A DNA stretch of 64,000 nucleotides from Hyphomicrobiales bacterium (GTDB lineage Bacteria; Pseudomonadota; Alphaproteobacteria; Rhizobiales; Rhizobiaceae), in contig UBMP01000016.1 of NCBI GenBank assembly GCA_900466575.1, positions 186,001 through 250,000 of the forward strand. Reading direction: 5' to 3'. Shown piece by piece: positions 37,262 through 47,767 of the stretch. Below the pieces are notes generated by a model. That model saw only the letters and a list, made by a program, of their open reading frames with translations, did not search any database and was not told where the DNA came from. The position numbers and the translations under genes are program-made. How positions within the stretch are numbered: the stretch's first letter is position 1; every line of letters starts with the position of its first letter.

Positions 37262-38065
37262 TCAGTTTGCGGATGCAAAGGCCATGGACTGGGCCATTTC
37301 CGTCGCACTGCGGCGCTGATCTTCGGTGGCGACTGAAAAGGCCTGTTCCTGGAGGTCCTGCACCCAAACCTTGTCGTCAGGCTGACAGTGGTCGAGCGCC
37401 GCAGTCATGTAGGCGAGGCCGCGCACCGTCTGTCCCTGCTGGAAAAGCAGGCTGCCGAAGAGAGCCGTCGCGCCGACATGACCCTTCTTGCGCGCATGAT
37501 TGAGCCACTTCATCGCCTCCAGCACATCGGGCTTGCCGCCCTGGCCGGAGAGAATCATCTTGGCCAGCTGGAACTGCGCCTCGGAAACACCGAAGGTGGA
37601 GGCGACCTGGAAATAAAGCTGCCGGGCTTCCGACAAGTCGGCCTTCACGGGGCTGCCTGGGATGCCGTTGAGGTAGTAATGTGCCAGCGCCATCAGCGCA
37701 TTGATGAAATAGCCGGTATCGGCCGAACCTGGCTCGATGCCCTTGCTGGCAATATCGCTATACATCTTGAAGGCTTCGAAATCGTCGCGGCGCACGCCGT
37801 CGCCATCGGCATACATGTTGGCCAAAGCCCAGCGCGAGCCGGTATGGCCCTTTTCGGCGGCGTAGCGATAAGCCTCGACGGCCTCGGATTTCTGGCCGGC
37901 CTTGTATGCCTTGAAGCCGAACTTGAACAAGTCGAACGGGCCGGAGTCCTTGGTGACGCCGGAGTCCGGATCGAAGGCATAGCACGGATTGAGGGGCATG
38001 ATAGACAAGGCAGCAACCAGCCCGGCCACGGCCGGCGTCGCGAACCTCAACGCTGTCTTCACCAT
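37262..38065 (-). CDS. exoR: ExoR-type periplasmic Sel1-repeat regulator
   Basis: A 267-aa secreted protein, close in length to rhizobial ExoR (268 aa), which binds the sensor ExoS in the periplasm and restrains the ExoS-ChvI pathway controlling succinoglycan, motility and symbiosis or virulence. A signal peptide (about 1-30, ending CYA) is followed by DSGVTKDSGPFDLFKFGFKA and Sel1-like repeats AYRYAAEKGHTGSRWALANM, YADGDGV, SEARQLYFQVASTFGVSEAQ and WLNHARKKGHVGATALFGSL. The conserved blocks match my memory of ExoR. ATG 38065 or 38077 may be used. ExoS/ChvI genes are not in this window. Confidence 0.88.
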   Translation of the reverse strand: MVKTALRFATPAVAGLVAALSIMPLNPCYAFDPDSGVTKDSGPFDLFKFGFKAYKAGQKSEAVEAYRYAAEKGHTGSRWALANMYADGDGVRRDDFEAFKMYSDIASKGIEPGSADTGYFINALMALAHYYLNGIPGSPVKADLSEARQLYFQVASTFGVSEAQFQLAKMILSGQGGKPDVLEAMKWLNHARKKGHVGATALFGSLLFQQGQTVRGLAYMTAALDHCQPDDKVWVQDLQEQAFSVATEDQRRSATEMAQSMAFASAN

Positions 38066-38443
38066 GATGTCACGCATCTCCCGTCCCGCATCTGAGCCCG
38101 TCGCCCGGCTCCCGCACTCCGTTTCACACGGACGCAAGAATCCATCGATGACACGCATCCGGAAGAAACCTTTCTGTCTTCCCATCGCGCGTCCGTCGGC
38201 ATCAAACTCAAAAATGCGGCCTGGTTCATAATGTCCTTGAGGTGCGCCCTCCGCATCTTTTCCTTCCAACTACCGTTGCCAAGAAACGAGATGCGCCTGT
38301 CAAATCCAGAGCGCCCTTTGCTGTTAATAAGCTGCTCCTGCTTTGTGGCGGGAAATGGACAAATTGTAACGTAGGGTCGCGCGCCAATGATGATCTGGTG
38401 AAAGATGTTGCTGAATCGTCACATTTTCCGACACGAAAACCCG
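38066..38443. other. exoR upstream region, no gene
   Basis: The gap between exoR and valS holds no convincing coding frame on either strand. It should contain the exoR promoter, but no motif stands out. Some short frames exist only because the sequence lacks stops. Confidence 0.5.
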
Positions 38444-38480
38444 AAAAAACAAACCCGGCGTAAGAAATTCACGCCGGGTT
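38444..38480 (-). terminator. valS terminator
   Basis: Minus strand AACCCGGCGT and ACGCCGGGTT (38471-38480 and 38452-38461) form a perfect 10-bp stem followed by TTGTTTTTT, 26 nt after the valS stop. Confidence 0.85.
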
Positions 38481-38506
38481 AAGTCTTTATTAACCTTACC
38501 GAAACC

Positions 38507-41353
38507 TCAACCGGCTTCGGCTATCCGCGAAAGCGCGACGAGAAGGCTCGCCTTCTGGCTTTTCAGTTCGGCCAGCTTCTCGCGTTCAGCTTCGACAACC
38601 TCCGGCTTGGCGTTCTCGACGAACTTCTCGTTCGAGAGCTTTGACGAAATCTTGGCAATGTCAGCCTCAACTTTCGCCAGCGTTTTTTCGAGCCGCGCCT
38701 TTTCGGCGGCAAGGTCGATCAGGCTGCCCAGCGGCAGGCAGACGGTGGCCTCACGAACGACAATCTGGGCCGAACCCTTCGGTGCGTGATCGGCAAAGGA
38801 GATCGCCTCGACACGCGCCAGGCGCTGCACGGCAGCCTCGTGGCGCTCCAGCCGCCCCTCGGTCAGCGAATGCGCGCCCACAACGACGAGCGGCGCGGTC
38901 GCCGCTGGCGGTACGTTCATTTCCGAACGCGCCGAGCGGATGCCGGAAACGAGGTCGATCAGCCAGTTGATTTCGTCGGCCGCAGCATCGTCTTCGAAGT
39001 CCGGCGTCGGCCATTCCGCGTGGCACAGCAACGTATTGCGCGGCGCACCTTCCGGCGCGGTCACGGCCCAAAGCTCTTCCGTCATGAAGGGCATGAACGG
39101 ATGCATGAGCTTGTAGGTCTCTTCGAGCACATAGGCAGCCGTCGCCTGTGCCTCGGCCTTCGCGCCCTCGTCCTCGCCGTTGAAGATGGGCTTCAGCAGT
39201 TCGAGATACCAGTCGCAGAACTGATTCCAGACGAACTTGTAGATCGCGCCGGCCGCGTCGTTGAAGCGGTAGGACGTGATCGCCGCCGTCACCTCACGCG
39301 CGGTGCGCGAGAATTCGGTGAGGATCCAGCGGTTGATCGTGAGCGCAACCGCTTCGGGCACGAAATGCGGGTCAGCAGCACCGACACCGTTCATCTCGGC
39401 AAAGCGCGTGGCGTTCCAAAGCTTGGTGCCGAAATTGCGGTAGCCGGCAATGCGCGCCGGATCGAGCTTCACGTCGCGGCCCTGCGCAGCCATGATGGCC
39501 AGCGTGAAACGCAGCGCGTCCGCACCATATTCGTCGATCAGTTCGAGCGGATCGATGACGTTGCCCTTGGACTTCGACATCTTCTGCCCGTTCTTGTCAC
39601 GCACCAGCGCGTGGACATAGACGGTGTGGAAGGGCTCGACCGGATTGCCATCCTCGTCCTTCATGAAATGCAGGCCCATCATCATCATGCGGGCAACCCA
39701 GAAGAAGATGATGTCGAACCCGGTGACGAGAACATCGGTCTGGTAATACTTCTCCAGTTCCGGCGTCTGCTCGGGCCAGCCGAGCGTCGAAAACGGCCAG
39801 AGCGCCGACGAAAACCACGTGTCGAGAACGTCTTCGTCGCGGGTCAGGATGTCGCCGGGCTTGAAGTTTTCCAGCTTCTCCTCGACCCAGGCCTTCCACG
39901 GACCTTCATGCGAGATGTAGTGCTGGATGGCGGCGTGGAGCGCCTCTTCCTCGGTCTTCTCGACGAAAACCTGACCGTCCGGACCGTACCAGGCCGGGAT
40001 CTGGTGACCCCACCAGAGCTGGCGCGAAATGCACCACGGCTGGATATTTTCCATCCACTCGTAGTAGGTCTTTTCCCAGTTCTTCGGGACAAACTTCGTA
40101 CGGCCTTCGCGAACGGAGGCAATGGCCGGTTCGGCCAGCGTCTTGGCGTCGACATACCACTGCTCGGTCAGCCGCGGCTCGATCGGAACGCCGCCGCGGT
40201 CACCGTGGGGTACCATGTGCTTGTGCGGCTCGATCTTGTCGACGAGGCCCTGCCCTTCCAGCATCTCGACGATCAGCTTACGGGCTGCGAATCTGTCGAG
40301 ACCCTGCAACGAAGCGATCGTGTTCTTGAGCTCAGCCGTATCAGCAAGGCCTTCCAGAAATTCCTCATTGCCCTCGATATCGATCTTGCCGTCGATCGAC
40401 AGCACATTGATCATCCTGAGGTTCTGGCGCTTGCCGACCTCGAAGTCGTTGAAATCATGCGCCGGCGTCATCTTGACGGCACCTGTGCCGGCTTCGGGGT
40501 CCGGATACTCGTCTGCGACGATAGGGATCAGGCGGCCCGTCAGAGGCAGCACGACATGCTTGCCGATCAGCGCCTGATAGCGCGTGTCATCCGGATGCAC
40601 GGCAACGCCGGTATCGCCCAGCATCGTTTCCGGTCGGGTTGTTGCCACAACGAGGTAGTCGCGCGTCTCGGTGACGAGCGTTTCCGTGTCCTCGTCATAG
40701 CGGACAGGATGTTCATAGGTAACGCCCGGTTCGAGCGGATAACGCAGATGCCAGAGATTGCCGTTGACCTCGACCTGCTCGACCTCAAGGTCGGAGATCG
40801 CGGTGAGCAGCTTCGGGTCCCAGTTCACAAGGCGCTTGTCCTTGTAGATCAGACCTTCCTTGTAGAGCGTGACGAAGACTTCGAGAACGGCGGCAGACAG
40901 GCCCTCGTCCATGGTGAAGCGCTCGCGCGACCAGTCACACGAAGCACCGAGGCGCTTGAGCTGATTGAAGATCAGCCCGCCCGACTCCGCCTTCCATTCC
41001 CAGACCTTCTCGATGAAGGCATCGCGGCCCATGTCGCGCCGGCTCGGCAGTTTTTCGGCGGCAAGCTTGCGCTCGACGACCATCTGCGTCGCGATGCCGG
41101 CATGGTCCATGCCCGGCTGCCAGAGCACGTCCTTGCCGCGCATGCGCTCGAAGCGGACCATGATGTCCTGCAGCGTATTGTTGAGCGCGTGGCCCATATG
41201 CAGCGAGCCGGTCACGTTGGGCGGCGGGATGACGATGGTGAAGCTTTCCGCATCCGGCTTGGCGTTCGCGCCTGCGCGAAACGCTTGCGCAGCGTCCCAT
41301 TTCTTCGCGATTTCCGGCTCTACGCTTTTGGAATCATAGGTTTTGTCAAGCAT
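38507..41353 (-). CDS. valS: Valyl-tRNA synthetase
   Basis: Class I synthetase, 948 aa, charging tRNA-Val. The HIGH motif is [20 protein letters not shown] (His-Met-Gly-His at about 52-55), the editing domain follows, and KMSKS is [15 protein letters not shown] (about 590-605). The anticodon-binding domain includes [20 protein letters not shown]. The C-terminal coiled-coil arm ([20 protein letters not shown]) is complete. Length is normal for an alphaproteobacterial ValS. Terminator downstream at 38444. Confidence 0.98.
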   Translation of the reverse strand: MLDKTYDSKSVEPEIAKKWDAAQAFRAGANAKPDAESFTIVIPPPNVTGSLHMGHALNNTLQDIMVRFERMRGKDVLWQPGMDHAGIATQMVVERKLAAEKLPSRRDMGRDAFIEKVWEWKAESGGLIFNQLKRLGASCDWSRERFTMDEGLSAAVLEVFVTLYKEGLIYKDKRLVNWDPKLLTAISDLEVEQVEVNGNLWHLRYPLEPGVTYEHPVRYDEDTETLVTETRDYLVVATTRPETMLGDTGVAVHPDDTRYQALIGKHVVLPLTGRLIPIVADEYPDPEAGTGAVKMTPAHDFNDFEVGKRQNLRMINVLSIDGKIDIEGNEEFLEGLADTAELKNTIASLQGLDRFAARKLIVEMLEGQGLVDKIEPHKHMVPHGDRGGVPIEPRLTEQWYVDAKTLAEPAIASVREGRTKFVPKNWEKTYYEWMENIQPWCISRQLWWGHQIPAWYGPDGQVFVEKTEEEALHAAIQHYISHEGPWKAWVEEKLENFKPGDILTRDEDVLDTWFSSALWPFSTLGWPEQTPELEKYYQTDVLVTGFDIIFFWVARMMMMGLHFMKDEDGNPVEPFHTVYVHALVRDKNGQKMSKSKGNVIDPLELIDEYGADALRFTLAIMAAQGRDVKLDPARIAGYRNFGTKLWNATRFAEMNGVGAADPHFVPEAVALTINRWILTEFSRTAREVTAAITSYRFNDAAGAIYKFVWNQFCDWYLELLKPIFNGEDEGAKAEAQATAAYVLEETYKLMHPFMPFMTEELWAVTAPEGAPRNTLLCHAEWPTPDFEDDAAADEINWLIDLVSGIRSARSEMNVPPAATAPLVVVGAHSLTEGRLERHEAAVQRLARVEAISFADHAPKGSAQIVVREATVCLPLGSLIDLAAEKARLEKTLAKVEADIAKISSKLSNEKFVENAKPEVVEAEREKLAELKSQKASLLVALSRIAEAG

Positions 41354-41420
41354 GGCGGATCAGCTTCTTCATGTGTTCATTGCTCCGGCTTGTAAACCGG
41401 ATGCACATCATGAAGTCAAC

Positions 41421-41456
41421 AAAAAAGCCATTCCGCGGCGAAGCACGGAATGGCTC
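41421..41456 (-). terminator. Rho-independent terminator
   Basis: Minus strand AGCCATTCCG (41446-41455) and CGGAATGGCT (41427-41436) form the stem, followed by TTTTT. It lies between valS and the CBS gene and probably ends the CBS-gene transcript. Confidence 0.75.
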
Positions 41457-41627
41457 TCCGACAAGCGTTGCCCCGCCTCTCCAGATGACGTCTCTCCGTC
41501 CGGGGTCAACAGGACGACAACGCGGACAACGGACCGCGGGGAACAATCGCTCACCGGCACGGACTATACTCAGGGTGAGTCCGTGCCGCCAAGTCTATTT
41601 TGCAGGTTGAAGCGTGAAGTATTTTTG

Positions 41628-42056
41628 TCAGCCAGCGATATATGCCTTGATGTGCTCGGCTTCATTTTCAATTGCGCGAATATGGGCCTTCACCACGTCG
41701 CCGATCGAAATAATGCCGATCAGACGTCCCTCGCGCTCCACGGGAATGTGTCGGGCACGCCGGGCGCTCATGAGCTGCATGAGATTGTCGACGGTCATGT
41801 CCTCGGTGCAACGATAGACATTCGACCACATTACATCGGCGACAGAGCGGTTCAGGCAGCTTGCACCATGATCGGCAATGGCGCCCACAATGTCGCGTTC
41901 TGCGATGATGCCGACGATACGTTTGCTGTCATCTACAACGACTACGGCGCCGATACGCCGCTGGTGCAGCACAGCCGCCACCTCGGCCACCGTAGCCTGT
42001 GGGCCGACGGTGACCACCTCACTGCCTTTTTCGTTCAGAATTGCCTTGACGTTCAT
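41628..42056 (-). CDS. Two-CBS-domain protein
   Basis: A 142-aa protein made entirely of a CBS pair: RRIGAVVVVDDSKRIVGIIA plus ERDIVGAI, and RRARHIPVEREGRLIGIISI plus GDVVKAHI. CBS pairs bind adenosyl nucleotides and act as energy sensors; no partner domain is fused. The start is MNVKAILNEKG at 42056, with the upstream open extension left out. Function is unknown; it is a common stand-alone family in rhizobia. Confidence 0.88.
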   Translation of the reverse strand: MNVKAILNEKGSEVVTVGPQATVAEVAAVLHQRRIGAVVVVDDSKRIVGIIAERDIVGAIADHGASCLNRSVADVMWSNVYRCTEDMTVDNLMQLMSARRARHIPVEREGRLIGIISIGDVVKAHIRAIENEAEHIKAYIAG

Positions 42057-42185
42057 TGGCTTCTCCCAAATCCAATGCCACATTCGCTTTCGCGATCGGC
42101 GGGCCTGCACTCCTCTGCAGGTCTTCCAACGAAGTCATGGTGCTACGGACCGGCCGTCATTGCAAGTTTTTCCGGCCAAGATGCT

Positions 42186-42962
42186 TTAAGCGGCAGCGTC
42201 TCTGACCGGATCGAACAGAGGAAACAAGAGGAATCCGGCGAGGAACCCGCCGAGATGCGCCTGCCAGGCGATTGCCTGCGTCTGCCCGGGAGCACCGACA
42301 CCCAGCCCCGCGAGAACGACATTGGCGACGAGCCAGAATGCGATGAACATCAGGACCTCGCGGTTTTGAATGGTCTCCATGATCGAAAGCCGGCGCTGGA
42401 GAGCTGCCAGAGCGGGATCACGCATGCCGCCACGACCCGACCAGACGAACCGGCAGGCCGCCCCCGTCAGCCCCGAAATAGCACCCGAGGCGCCGACCAG
42501 CAGCGTTTCGACACCCAGATTGGCGAGATCAAAGGCAAAGGCGGAGGCCACGGACGTTACGATCCAGAAAAGCGCAAACCGTACGGATCCGATCCTGAGG
42601 ACGACAGGCGTTCCGAAGACGGCAAGCCAGATGTCGTTGAAGATCAGATGCTCCCAGCCGCCATGAAGGAAGGCATAGGTGATGGGCGACGTGAACGCCG
42701 GAAGCGTCTCGCCCGAAAGAGACCCGGCATACCGGGCCGGGACGAAGCCGCCATAATAATAAAGCGCCTGGACGACGGAATCATCGAGCACCCAGCTGAC
42801 CAGAACCTCGATCAGCACCGTCACCGCCACGATGAATACGATGGCCGGAGGGACATTAAAGAGCGGTTCGCGCGCGGGCGGCTCCGTCTCACCGCGCCAC
42901 GGATCGACCGGCCCCGCTTCGCTCTGCGGGTTCATGTCCGGTTCGTCGCGTTCGTTTGTCAT
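42186..42962 (-). CDS. Rhomboid family intramembrane serine protease
   Basis: A 258-aa membrane protein with six or seven TM helices. The catalytic Ser is in GASGAISGLTG (about 157) and the catalytic His in WQAHLGGFLAGFLLFP (about 235). LHGGWEHLIFNDIWLAVFG matches the L1/TM2 rhomboid motif, with Asn in place. The N-terminal 40 residues are cytosolic and Pro/Glu-rich. Substrates unknown. ATG 42962 was picked; 42998 and 42914 are alternatives and none has ideal SD spacing. It is divergent from the PilZ gene. Confidence 0.9.
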   Translation of the reverse strand: MTNERDEPDMNPQSEAGPVDPWRGETEPPAREPLFNVPPAIVFIVAVTVLIEVLVSWVLDDSVVQALYYYGGFVPARYAGSLSGETLPAFTSPITYAFLHGGWEHLIFNDIWLAVFGTPVVLRIGSVRFALFWIVTSVASAFAFDLANLGVETLLVGASGAISGLTGAACRFVWSGRGGMRDPALAALQRRLSIMETIQNREVLMFIAFWLVANVVLAGLGVGAPGQTQAIAWQAHLGGFLAGFLLFPLFDPVRDAAA

Positions 42963-43135
42963 CGTCCTGCCGGGCTCCGCCGAATTTCCATCTAACATCC
43001 AATACGGATGAGCGGGGCAAAAGAGAAGCCGCCGGCAGGAAATTCGCGTGGAGGAATTCAGACAGCGGAGAACCAAGTATTAACCGAAGCAAGGCTATTG
43101 CTGGAAAAGGAGAAATTTTGCTCAGCAGGGGAAAG

Positions 43136-43747
43136 ATGGACACGACGCCGATCGCGCATAGCCGGGTGCCCATGGCGAACGACCAGCGGATGTTCCAGCG
43201 CGTCCCCGTCAGCCTGCACGGACGCATGCTTTCCGCGACCCGCGAAGAGGTCGATTGCGTCATCCTCGACATGTCGCCGGGCGATGCCCAGATCGAAGCC
43301 GACGCCCACGTCAATGTCGGCGACCGGATCATCGCCTATGTCGACCATATCGGCCGCATCGAGGGTGAAGTCTTGAGCCTCGGCGCCAAGGGCCGCTTCG
43401 TGATCTCCGTCCACGCGACGGAGCGCAAGCGCGAAAAGCTCGCAGCCCAGCTTGTCTGGATCGCCAACAAGCACGAACTCGGCCTGCCGGAAGATCGTCG
43501 CCACGAACGCGTGGCCCCACGCCAAAATCGGTCGGAAATCGTACTCGACGATGGCCGCAGCTACCCCTGCCGGATCATCGACCTCTCCTTGTCCGGCGCT
43601 GCCATCGAGATCTCCGTCCGCCCTGCGATCGGCACAGCCGTCCAGCTCGGCAACATGCGCGGCCGCGTCGTCCGCCACTTCCAGGAAGGCGTCGCCATCG
43701 AATTCTCGGCACTGCAGACGCGAGAATCGCTCTCCGGGCTACTCTGA
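43136..43747 (+). CDS. PilZ domain protein (two PilZ-like domains)
   Basis: A 203-aa cytosolic protein that probably binds cyclic-di-GMP. The C-terminal PilZ (about 115-200) shows the RxxxR-type element RRHERVAPR and DLSLSGAAIE, the D-x-S-x-x-G core. The N-terminal half repeats the pattern with QRMFQRVPVSLHGRML and DMSPGDAQIEA, where the Gly position is changed, so it may be a non-binding copy. AGGGG precedes ATG 43136. A strong terminator follows, so it is monocistronic. Targets unknown; motility or polysaccharide control is typical. Confidence 0.88.
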   Translation: MDTTPIAHSRVPMANDQRMFQRVPVSLHGRMLSATREEVDCVILDMSPGDAQIEADAHVNVGDRIIAYVDHIGRIEGEVLSLGAKGRFVISVHATERKREKLAAQLVWIANKHELGLPEDRRHERVAPRQNRSEIVLDDGRSYPCRIIDLSLSGAAIEISVRPAIGTAVQLGNMRGRVVRHFQEGVAIEFSALQTRESLSGLL

Positions 43748-43777
43748 CGCCCCAATCCCATTTCCGAACAGTTTGGC

Positions 43778-43807
43778 GCCGGCAGAAGACACTTCTGCCG
43801 GCTTTTT
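43778..43807 (+). terminator. Rho-independent terminator
   Basis: GCCGGCAGAAG-ACA-CTTCTGCCGGC is a perfect 11-bp hairpin followed by TTTTT, after the PilZ gene. Confidence 0.9.
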
Positions 43808-44007
43808 GCTGCCCGTCGTCCCAATCCGGATCAACCTTGCAGCAATCGAATTCACTCAAATTTTATTCAAATTAGCCTCAAGATTTATTCTTATTCTATT
43901 CAATTTTTATTCTTGTTTTCAGAAGTATTGATCCGAAATCTACTGAAAAGTTTCGCGTGATATAAAAAAATGCCTGCTATTGCTCTTCTCACAACGGGAG
44001 AATAGCA

Positions 44008-44613
44008 ATGCAAAGAACAATAAGAATAGCGCTTTCCGCCCTCGCCTTCATCGCATCCGGCACCGTCAGCGCATTCGCCCTGCCCGCCAACATGCAGAGC
44101 CTCGGCGCGACCAATCCGCCGATCGGCCACTATGAATACTGCAAGCGCAATCCGTCCGATTGCCAGCCGAACACCGACGGCCAACAGGCCTATCACCTGG
44201 ACGAAGCCAACTGGAAAACGATCCTCAGGATCAACTACAACGTCAACACGACGATCAAGCCGATGACGGACCAGGAGCTTTACGGCGTCGAGGAATATTG
44301 GGCCATTCCGACCACCGCAGGTGACTGCGAAGATTACGCACTCCTGAAGCGCAAGCTCCTGCATGACGCAGGCGTCCCCTATTCCGACCTCCTGATGACC
44401 GTTGTCCTGCAGCCGAATGGCGAAGGGCACGCGGTTCTGACGGTCCGCACCGATCGCGGCGACTTCGTCCTCGACAACATGCGCAACAAGGTCCTGATCT
44501 GGTCGGAAACGGAATACCGTTTCCTCAAGCGTCAGGCCTCCGAAAATTCCGCCAAGTGGGTCAAGCTGGACGACGGCCGCGCCACATCCACGTCGGTCGG
44601 CACGCTTCGCTGA
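44008..44613 (+). CDS. Bacterial transglutaminase-like cysteine peptidase (BTLCP)
   Basis: A 201-aa secreted protein of the BTLCP (DUF920) family. A signal peptide ends near SAFA (about 25). The catalytic triad is Cys in TAGDCEDYALLKRKLL (about 106), His in GEGHAVLTVRT and Asp in FVLDNM. Related LapG cleaves adhesins under c-di-GMP control, but many rhizobial copies have no known partner and no LapD is seen here. GGGAG lies 8 nt before ATG. The upstream 130 bp is AT-rich and probably holds the promoter. A terminator follows. Confidence 0.9.
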   Translation: MQRTIRIALSALAFIASGTVSAFALPANMQSLGATNPPIGHYEYCKRNPSDCQPNTDGQQAYHLDEANWKTILRINYNVNTTIKPMTDQELYGVEEYWAIPTTAGDCEDYALLKRKLLHDAGVPYSDLLMTVVLQPNGEGHAVLTVRTDRGDFVLDNMRNKVLIWSETEYRFLKRQASENSAKWVKLDDGRATSTSVGTLR

Positions 44614-44635
44614 TACCGTTCCCGGCGAGCATCGG

Positions 44636-44674
44636 AACGCGGCCCTGTGGCAAATCCACGGGGGCCGCGTTTTC
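44636..44674 (+). terminator. Rho-independent terminator
   Basis: AACGCGGCCC...GGGCCGCGTT stem extended by GTGG/CCAC around a short loop, followed by TTCTTCTTT. Confidence 0.8.
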
Positions 44675-44679
44675 TTCTT

Positions 44680-45000
44680 TCAGGGGATAACGAGAATGTG
44701 CTTGACCGAGCCAAGAACGACATAACCATAAAGGATGGCCCAGCCGGAAGCGGCAAGCCAACCGGCCGCCTGCTGACCGAACGTTTCCTCGCCTGAACGC
44801 AGCCCCTGCAAAAGCCGCGTCGCAAACAACCCCGGTCCGCAGATCATCGCCGACGACCAGGAAGCAAAAAGCCGGCTGACGCGCCCGGTCTCACCATCGC
44901 CGGCATAAAGACCGACCCCTTGGGAAACGAAGCCGCAAAGCGCCAGCGGAATGGCGAAACCGGTCAATAAACACAGCACAAGATCGGCAAAATTCATCAT
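44680..45000 (-). CDS. Small membrane protein of unknown function
   Basis: A 106-aa hydrophobic protein with three TM-like segments (about 6-30, 45-62, 82-102). It contains SRLFASWSSAMICGPGLFAT and ASGWAILYGYVVLG. It is probably a conserved rhizobial membrane family, but I cannot name it with confidence. ATG 45000 and 44997 are adjacent candidates. It is convergent with the BTLCP gene and divergent from the next. Confidence 0.65.
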   Translation of the reverse strand: MMNFADLVLCLLTGFAIPLALCGFVSQGVGLYAGDGETGRVSRLFASWSSAMICGPGLFATRLLQGLRSGEETFGQQAAGWLAASGWAILYGYVVLGSVKHILVIP

Positions 45001-45125
45001 TTGTTAACCCTATTCCAACAGGGTTGAGACAGCAAGAAACGTGCCGCGATTTTCTGTGCCCATCCGGCACAGATCGGGCACGAAACAGGCGGCAAGCCGG
45101 CGCGTGAGACAGGGAGCGTGCATAG

Positions 45126-45845
45126 ATGGCACAGGACATGGTCGATTCTGCTCCAATCCTCTCGGCCGGCCTCGTCCGCAAGGCGGTCATTGGCGCCATC
45201 GTTCTCGGCTCACTCACCATGGGCGTCAGCTTTGCCGGCAAGTGGTATGGCAAGCGCATCGCCGTTGGCGAGTATTCGGCCAGCACCGCCGCCCTCGACA
45301 TCACCATCGGTCCGGACCGCTTGAGGCTTCCGGAAAACACGATCCGTTTCCCCGAGCAGAGATTCTCCGGCAAGCAGGAGCAGGTCAACCTTGCCCTGCA
45401 GTGGCCCGAGATGGAGGGCTACGAGCCCGCAAGTGCCCAGCGCTTCTTCGATCTCACGAATGCCAGTTCGTTGATTTTCCTGCAGATGTCCCAGTCGATC
45501 ATGACGCGGGACATGTCGGGCCGCGTGGCACCCATCTACTCCCGTCTCTTCGACGGTCCGTCCGAGCAGGGTCCGGCCGGCCTGTCCCTGCACCGATTCC
45601 GCCAAGGCTCGGGCTATGGCGACGAAGTCCTGCTGACTGACCCGAACGGCGGGGCCGAACCCTATGCCGTGCGCTGCGTGCTGCCGGCCACGCCCGCCCA
45701 GTCTACGGGTGCCGATTGCCAGCGCGACCTTCTCGCCGGTTCAGACCTCAGCATTCAATATCGATTCTCGGCAAATCTTCTGAAGGACTGGAGGGCACTG
45801 GACGCCGCAGTCCGCGCCTACGCCACCTCCCATCTCGCCGACTGA
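45126..45845 (+). CDS. Membrane-anchored hypothetical protein
   Basis: A 239-aa protein with one N-terminal TM (AVIGAIVLGSLTMGVSFAG, about 20-38) and a periplasmic domain rich in beta strands (ENTIRFPEQRFSGKQEQVNL, QWPEMEGY, GYGDEVLLTDPNG). Two cysteines (in VRCVLPATPAQ and GADCQRDL) could form a disulfide. It looks like a conserved rhizobial family; no function is known to me. GGGAG precedes the ATG. Confidence 0.75.
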   Translation: MAQDMVDSAPILSAGLVRKAVIGAIVLGSLTMGVSFAGKWYGKRIAVGEYSASTAALDITIGPDRLRLPENTIRFPEQRFSGKQEQVNLALQWPEMEGYEPASAQRFFDLTNASSLIFLQMSQSIMTRDMSGRVAPIYSRLFDGPSEQGPAGLSLHRFRQGSGYGDEVLLTDPNGGAEPYAVRCVLPATPAQSTGADCQRDLLAGSDLSIQYRFSANLLKDWRALDAAVRAYATSHLAD

Positions 45846-46071
45846 TCCGCCCCCTTCTTCTTTGCAGCATAGCCGCCTGCCGCCGTACCTCTCCGCACGG
45901 AGGCGGCCGGTTTTTGACATGCGTCTCTCAACAATTTTAGCCAACTCGTAAACGCGCCATTCATCATAAACCGATTGGTAACGCTATCCGTCTAGTGTCT
46001 TCCCAATGGCGCTGAGGAGGGATGGCGCCGCCAAACAGGTGAGCAATTCTTGTAAGAGTAAAAAAGTGGCA

Positions 46072-47598
46072 ATGCTGAAAAACTTCCCGAAAAAACGTCC
46101 CACAGTCGGCGGTTTCGCCGGTTTGTTCCGGAAGATCGCAGTGGCGATCATTGCAGGCACTTTTTTTGCCGCCAGCACCGCCTATGCCGCCAAGCAGGCT
46201 GGCATCGTGATCGATGCCAACACAGGCAAGGTTCTTTACAATCAGGATTCGGGTGGGCTGCGCTACCCTGCATCGCTGACAAAGATGATGACTCTCTATC
46301 TCGTCTTCGAAGCGCTGAACTCGGGCAAGCTGACCAAGTCGACGCCGATCACCATGTCAGCCGCGGCAGCGGGCCAGGCCCCTACCAAGCTCGGTGTTCG
46401 CGCCGGCGGCACCTTCACCGTCGAACAGGGCATTCTCGCGCTCGTCACCCGCTCGGCCAATGACGTGGCGTGGGCCTTTGCCGAAACACTGGGTGGTTCC
46501 GTTCCGAACTTCGGCAAGATGATGACCGCCAAGGCACGCTCGCTTGGCATGCGCAACACCATCTATGTGAACCCGAATGGATTGCCCGACGATCGTCAGC
46601 TGACGACGGCGCGCGACCAGGCCATTCTCGGTGTCGCGCTGCGTCAGCATTTCCCGCAATATTACAGCTATTTCTCGGTCCGCTCCTTCCGCTTCGGCCG
46701 GCAGGTGATCGGCAACCACAACCATCTTCTCGGCCGCGTGGCCGGTGTCGACGGCATCAAGACGGGTTATACCCGCGCGGCCGGCTCCAATCTGGCAACG
46801 TCCGCTCGGGCAGATGGCCACTCCATCGTTGTCGTCGTCCTCGGTGAACGCTCGGCCGGTGCCCGTGACGCCCGCGTGACGGAACTCGTCAAGCGCTACC
46901 TCCCGCAATCTTCGAATGGCCGCGGCAACTTCGTGATCGCCCGTTCGGCACCCGCTCCGACCAACCCGATCGCCATCCCGGCCCCGGTTCAGTCCGCTGC
47001 AGCCATGGCTTCCAAGCCGGTTGAAGTCGCCTCGGCCAGCGCCGATCTGCCGCCGGCCGCCGTGGCTGCGCCGCAGCCGCCTGCCGAAATCAACCGCATC
47101 GACCAGGCCTTCGGTGATGCGCCACGCATTGCGCCAAAGCCCCAGGCTGTCGCTGAAACGTCCAACGATGACGATGAAGACGCATCCCCGGTCAAGACCG
47201 CCTTTGCAGCACCGCAGGCTGAAAGCCCGGCCAGGGCTGTAATGAAGTCCGAAAAGAAAGCAGAAAAGGAAGTCGCCAAGTCCGAGGACGACAGCGAGGA
47301 TAAAGATGGCGTGGACAATGTTACCACCGCCTCCACCTCGCGCTCGAAGGACAAGGGCTGGACCATTCAGGTTGGCGCAGCGCCGAGCAAGGAACTCGCA
47401 GAGGGACTGCTCGACAAGGCAAAGGCCAAAGGCGGCAAGGTATTGCGTTCCGCCGACCCCTACACGGTTGCCGCTGTTTCCGACGGCGCCAAGATCTACC
47501 GCGCCCGCTTCAGCGGCTTCCGCGGCCAGGACTCCGCAGTGAATGCCTGCAAGGCGCTGAAGCGCCGTGGCATCAGCTGCTGGGCAAGCCTGGAGTAG
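46072..47598 (+). CDS. D-alanyl-D-alanine carboxypeptidase with C-terminal SPOR domain
   Basis: A penicillin-binding serine peptidase (DacF/PBP5-like) that trims peptidoglycan stem peptides in the periplasm. 508 aa. A signal peptide ends at about TAYA (residue 37). The SxxK motif is YPASLTKMM (about 67), SxN is SANDVAWAF (about 127) and KTG is IKTGYTRAAG (about 229). An Ala/Pro/Glu-rich linker (about 300-425) leads to a SPOR domain (about 427-508: GWTIQVGAAPSKELAEGLLD), which binds denuded glycan at division sites. ATG 46072 gives a normal signal peptide; ATG 46006 is an alternative start. Confidence 0.93.
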   Translation: MLKNFPKKRPTVGGFAGLFRKIAVAIIAGTFFAASTAYAAKQAGIVIDANTGKVLYNQDSGGLRYPASLTKMMTLYLVFEALNSGKLTKSTPITMSAAAAGQAPTKLGVRAGGTFTVEQGILALVTRSANDVAWAFAETLGGSVPNFGKMMTAKARSLGMRNTIYVNPNGLPDDRQLTTARDQAILGVALRQHFPQYYSYFSVRSFRFGRQVIGNHNHLLGRVAGVDGIKTGYTRAAGSNLATSARADGHSIVVVVLGERSAGARDARVTELVKRYLPQSSNGRGNFVIARSAPAPTNPIAIPAPVQSAAAMASKPVEVASASADLPPAAVAAPQPPAEINRIDQAFGDAPRIAPKPQAVAETSNDDDEDASPVKTAFAAPQAESPARAVMKSEKKAEKEVAKSEDDSEDKDGVDNVTTASTSRSKDKGWTIQVGAAPSKELAEGLLDKAKAKGGKVLRSADPYTVAAVSDGAKIYRARFSGFRGQDSAVNACKALKRRGISCWASLE

Positions 47599-47767
47599 AT
47601 CTCATGAGTTTCGTGCGGCCCATCAACGTCGTTCACACTGATCTGGCTGCCGCAAAGCCGACATCCCGCGTCGCGACACGCGTTCGCCGCGCCGCTGGAC
47701 CATCAACGACCCGGAAGCCTGCAAGCCCGCGGCTTACCCTCGATTTTTACTGCGTACGAGGCCTGTC

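Noticed and set aside
38786-41395. 869-codon open frame opposite valS
   Set aside because: Antisense shadow of valS; no domain and the expected GC-skew artefact.
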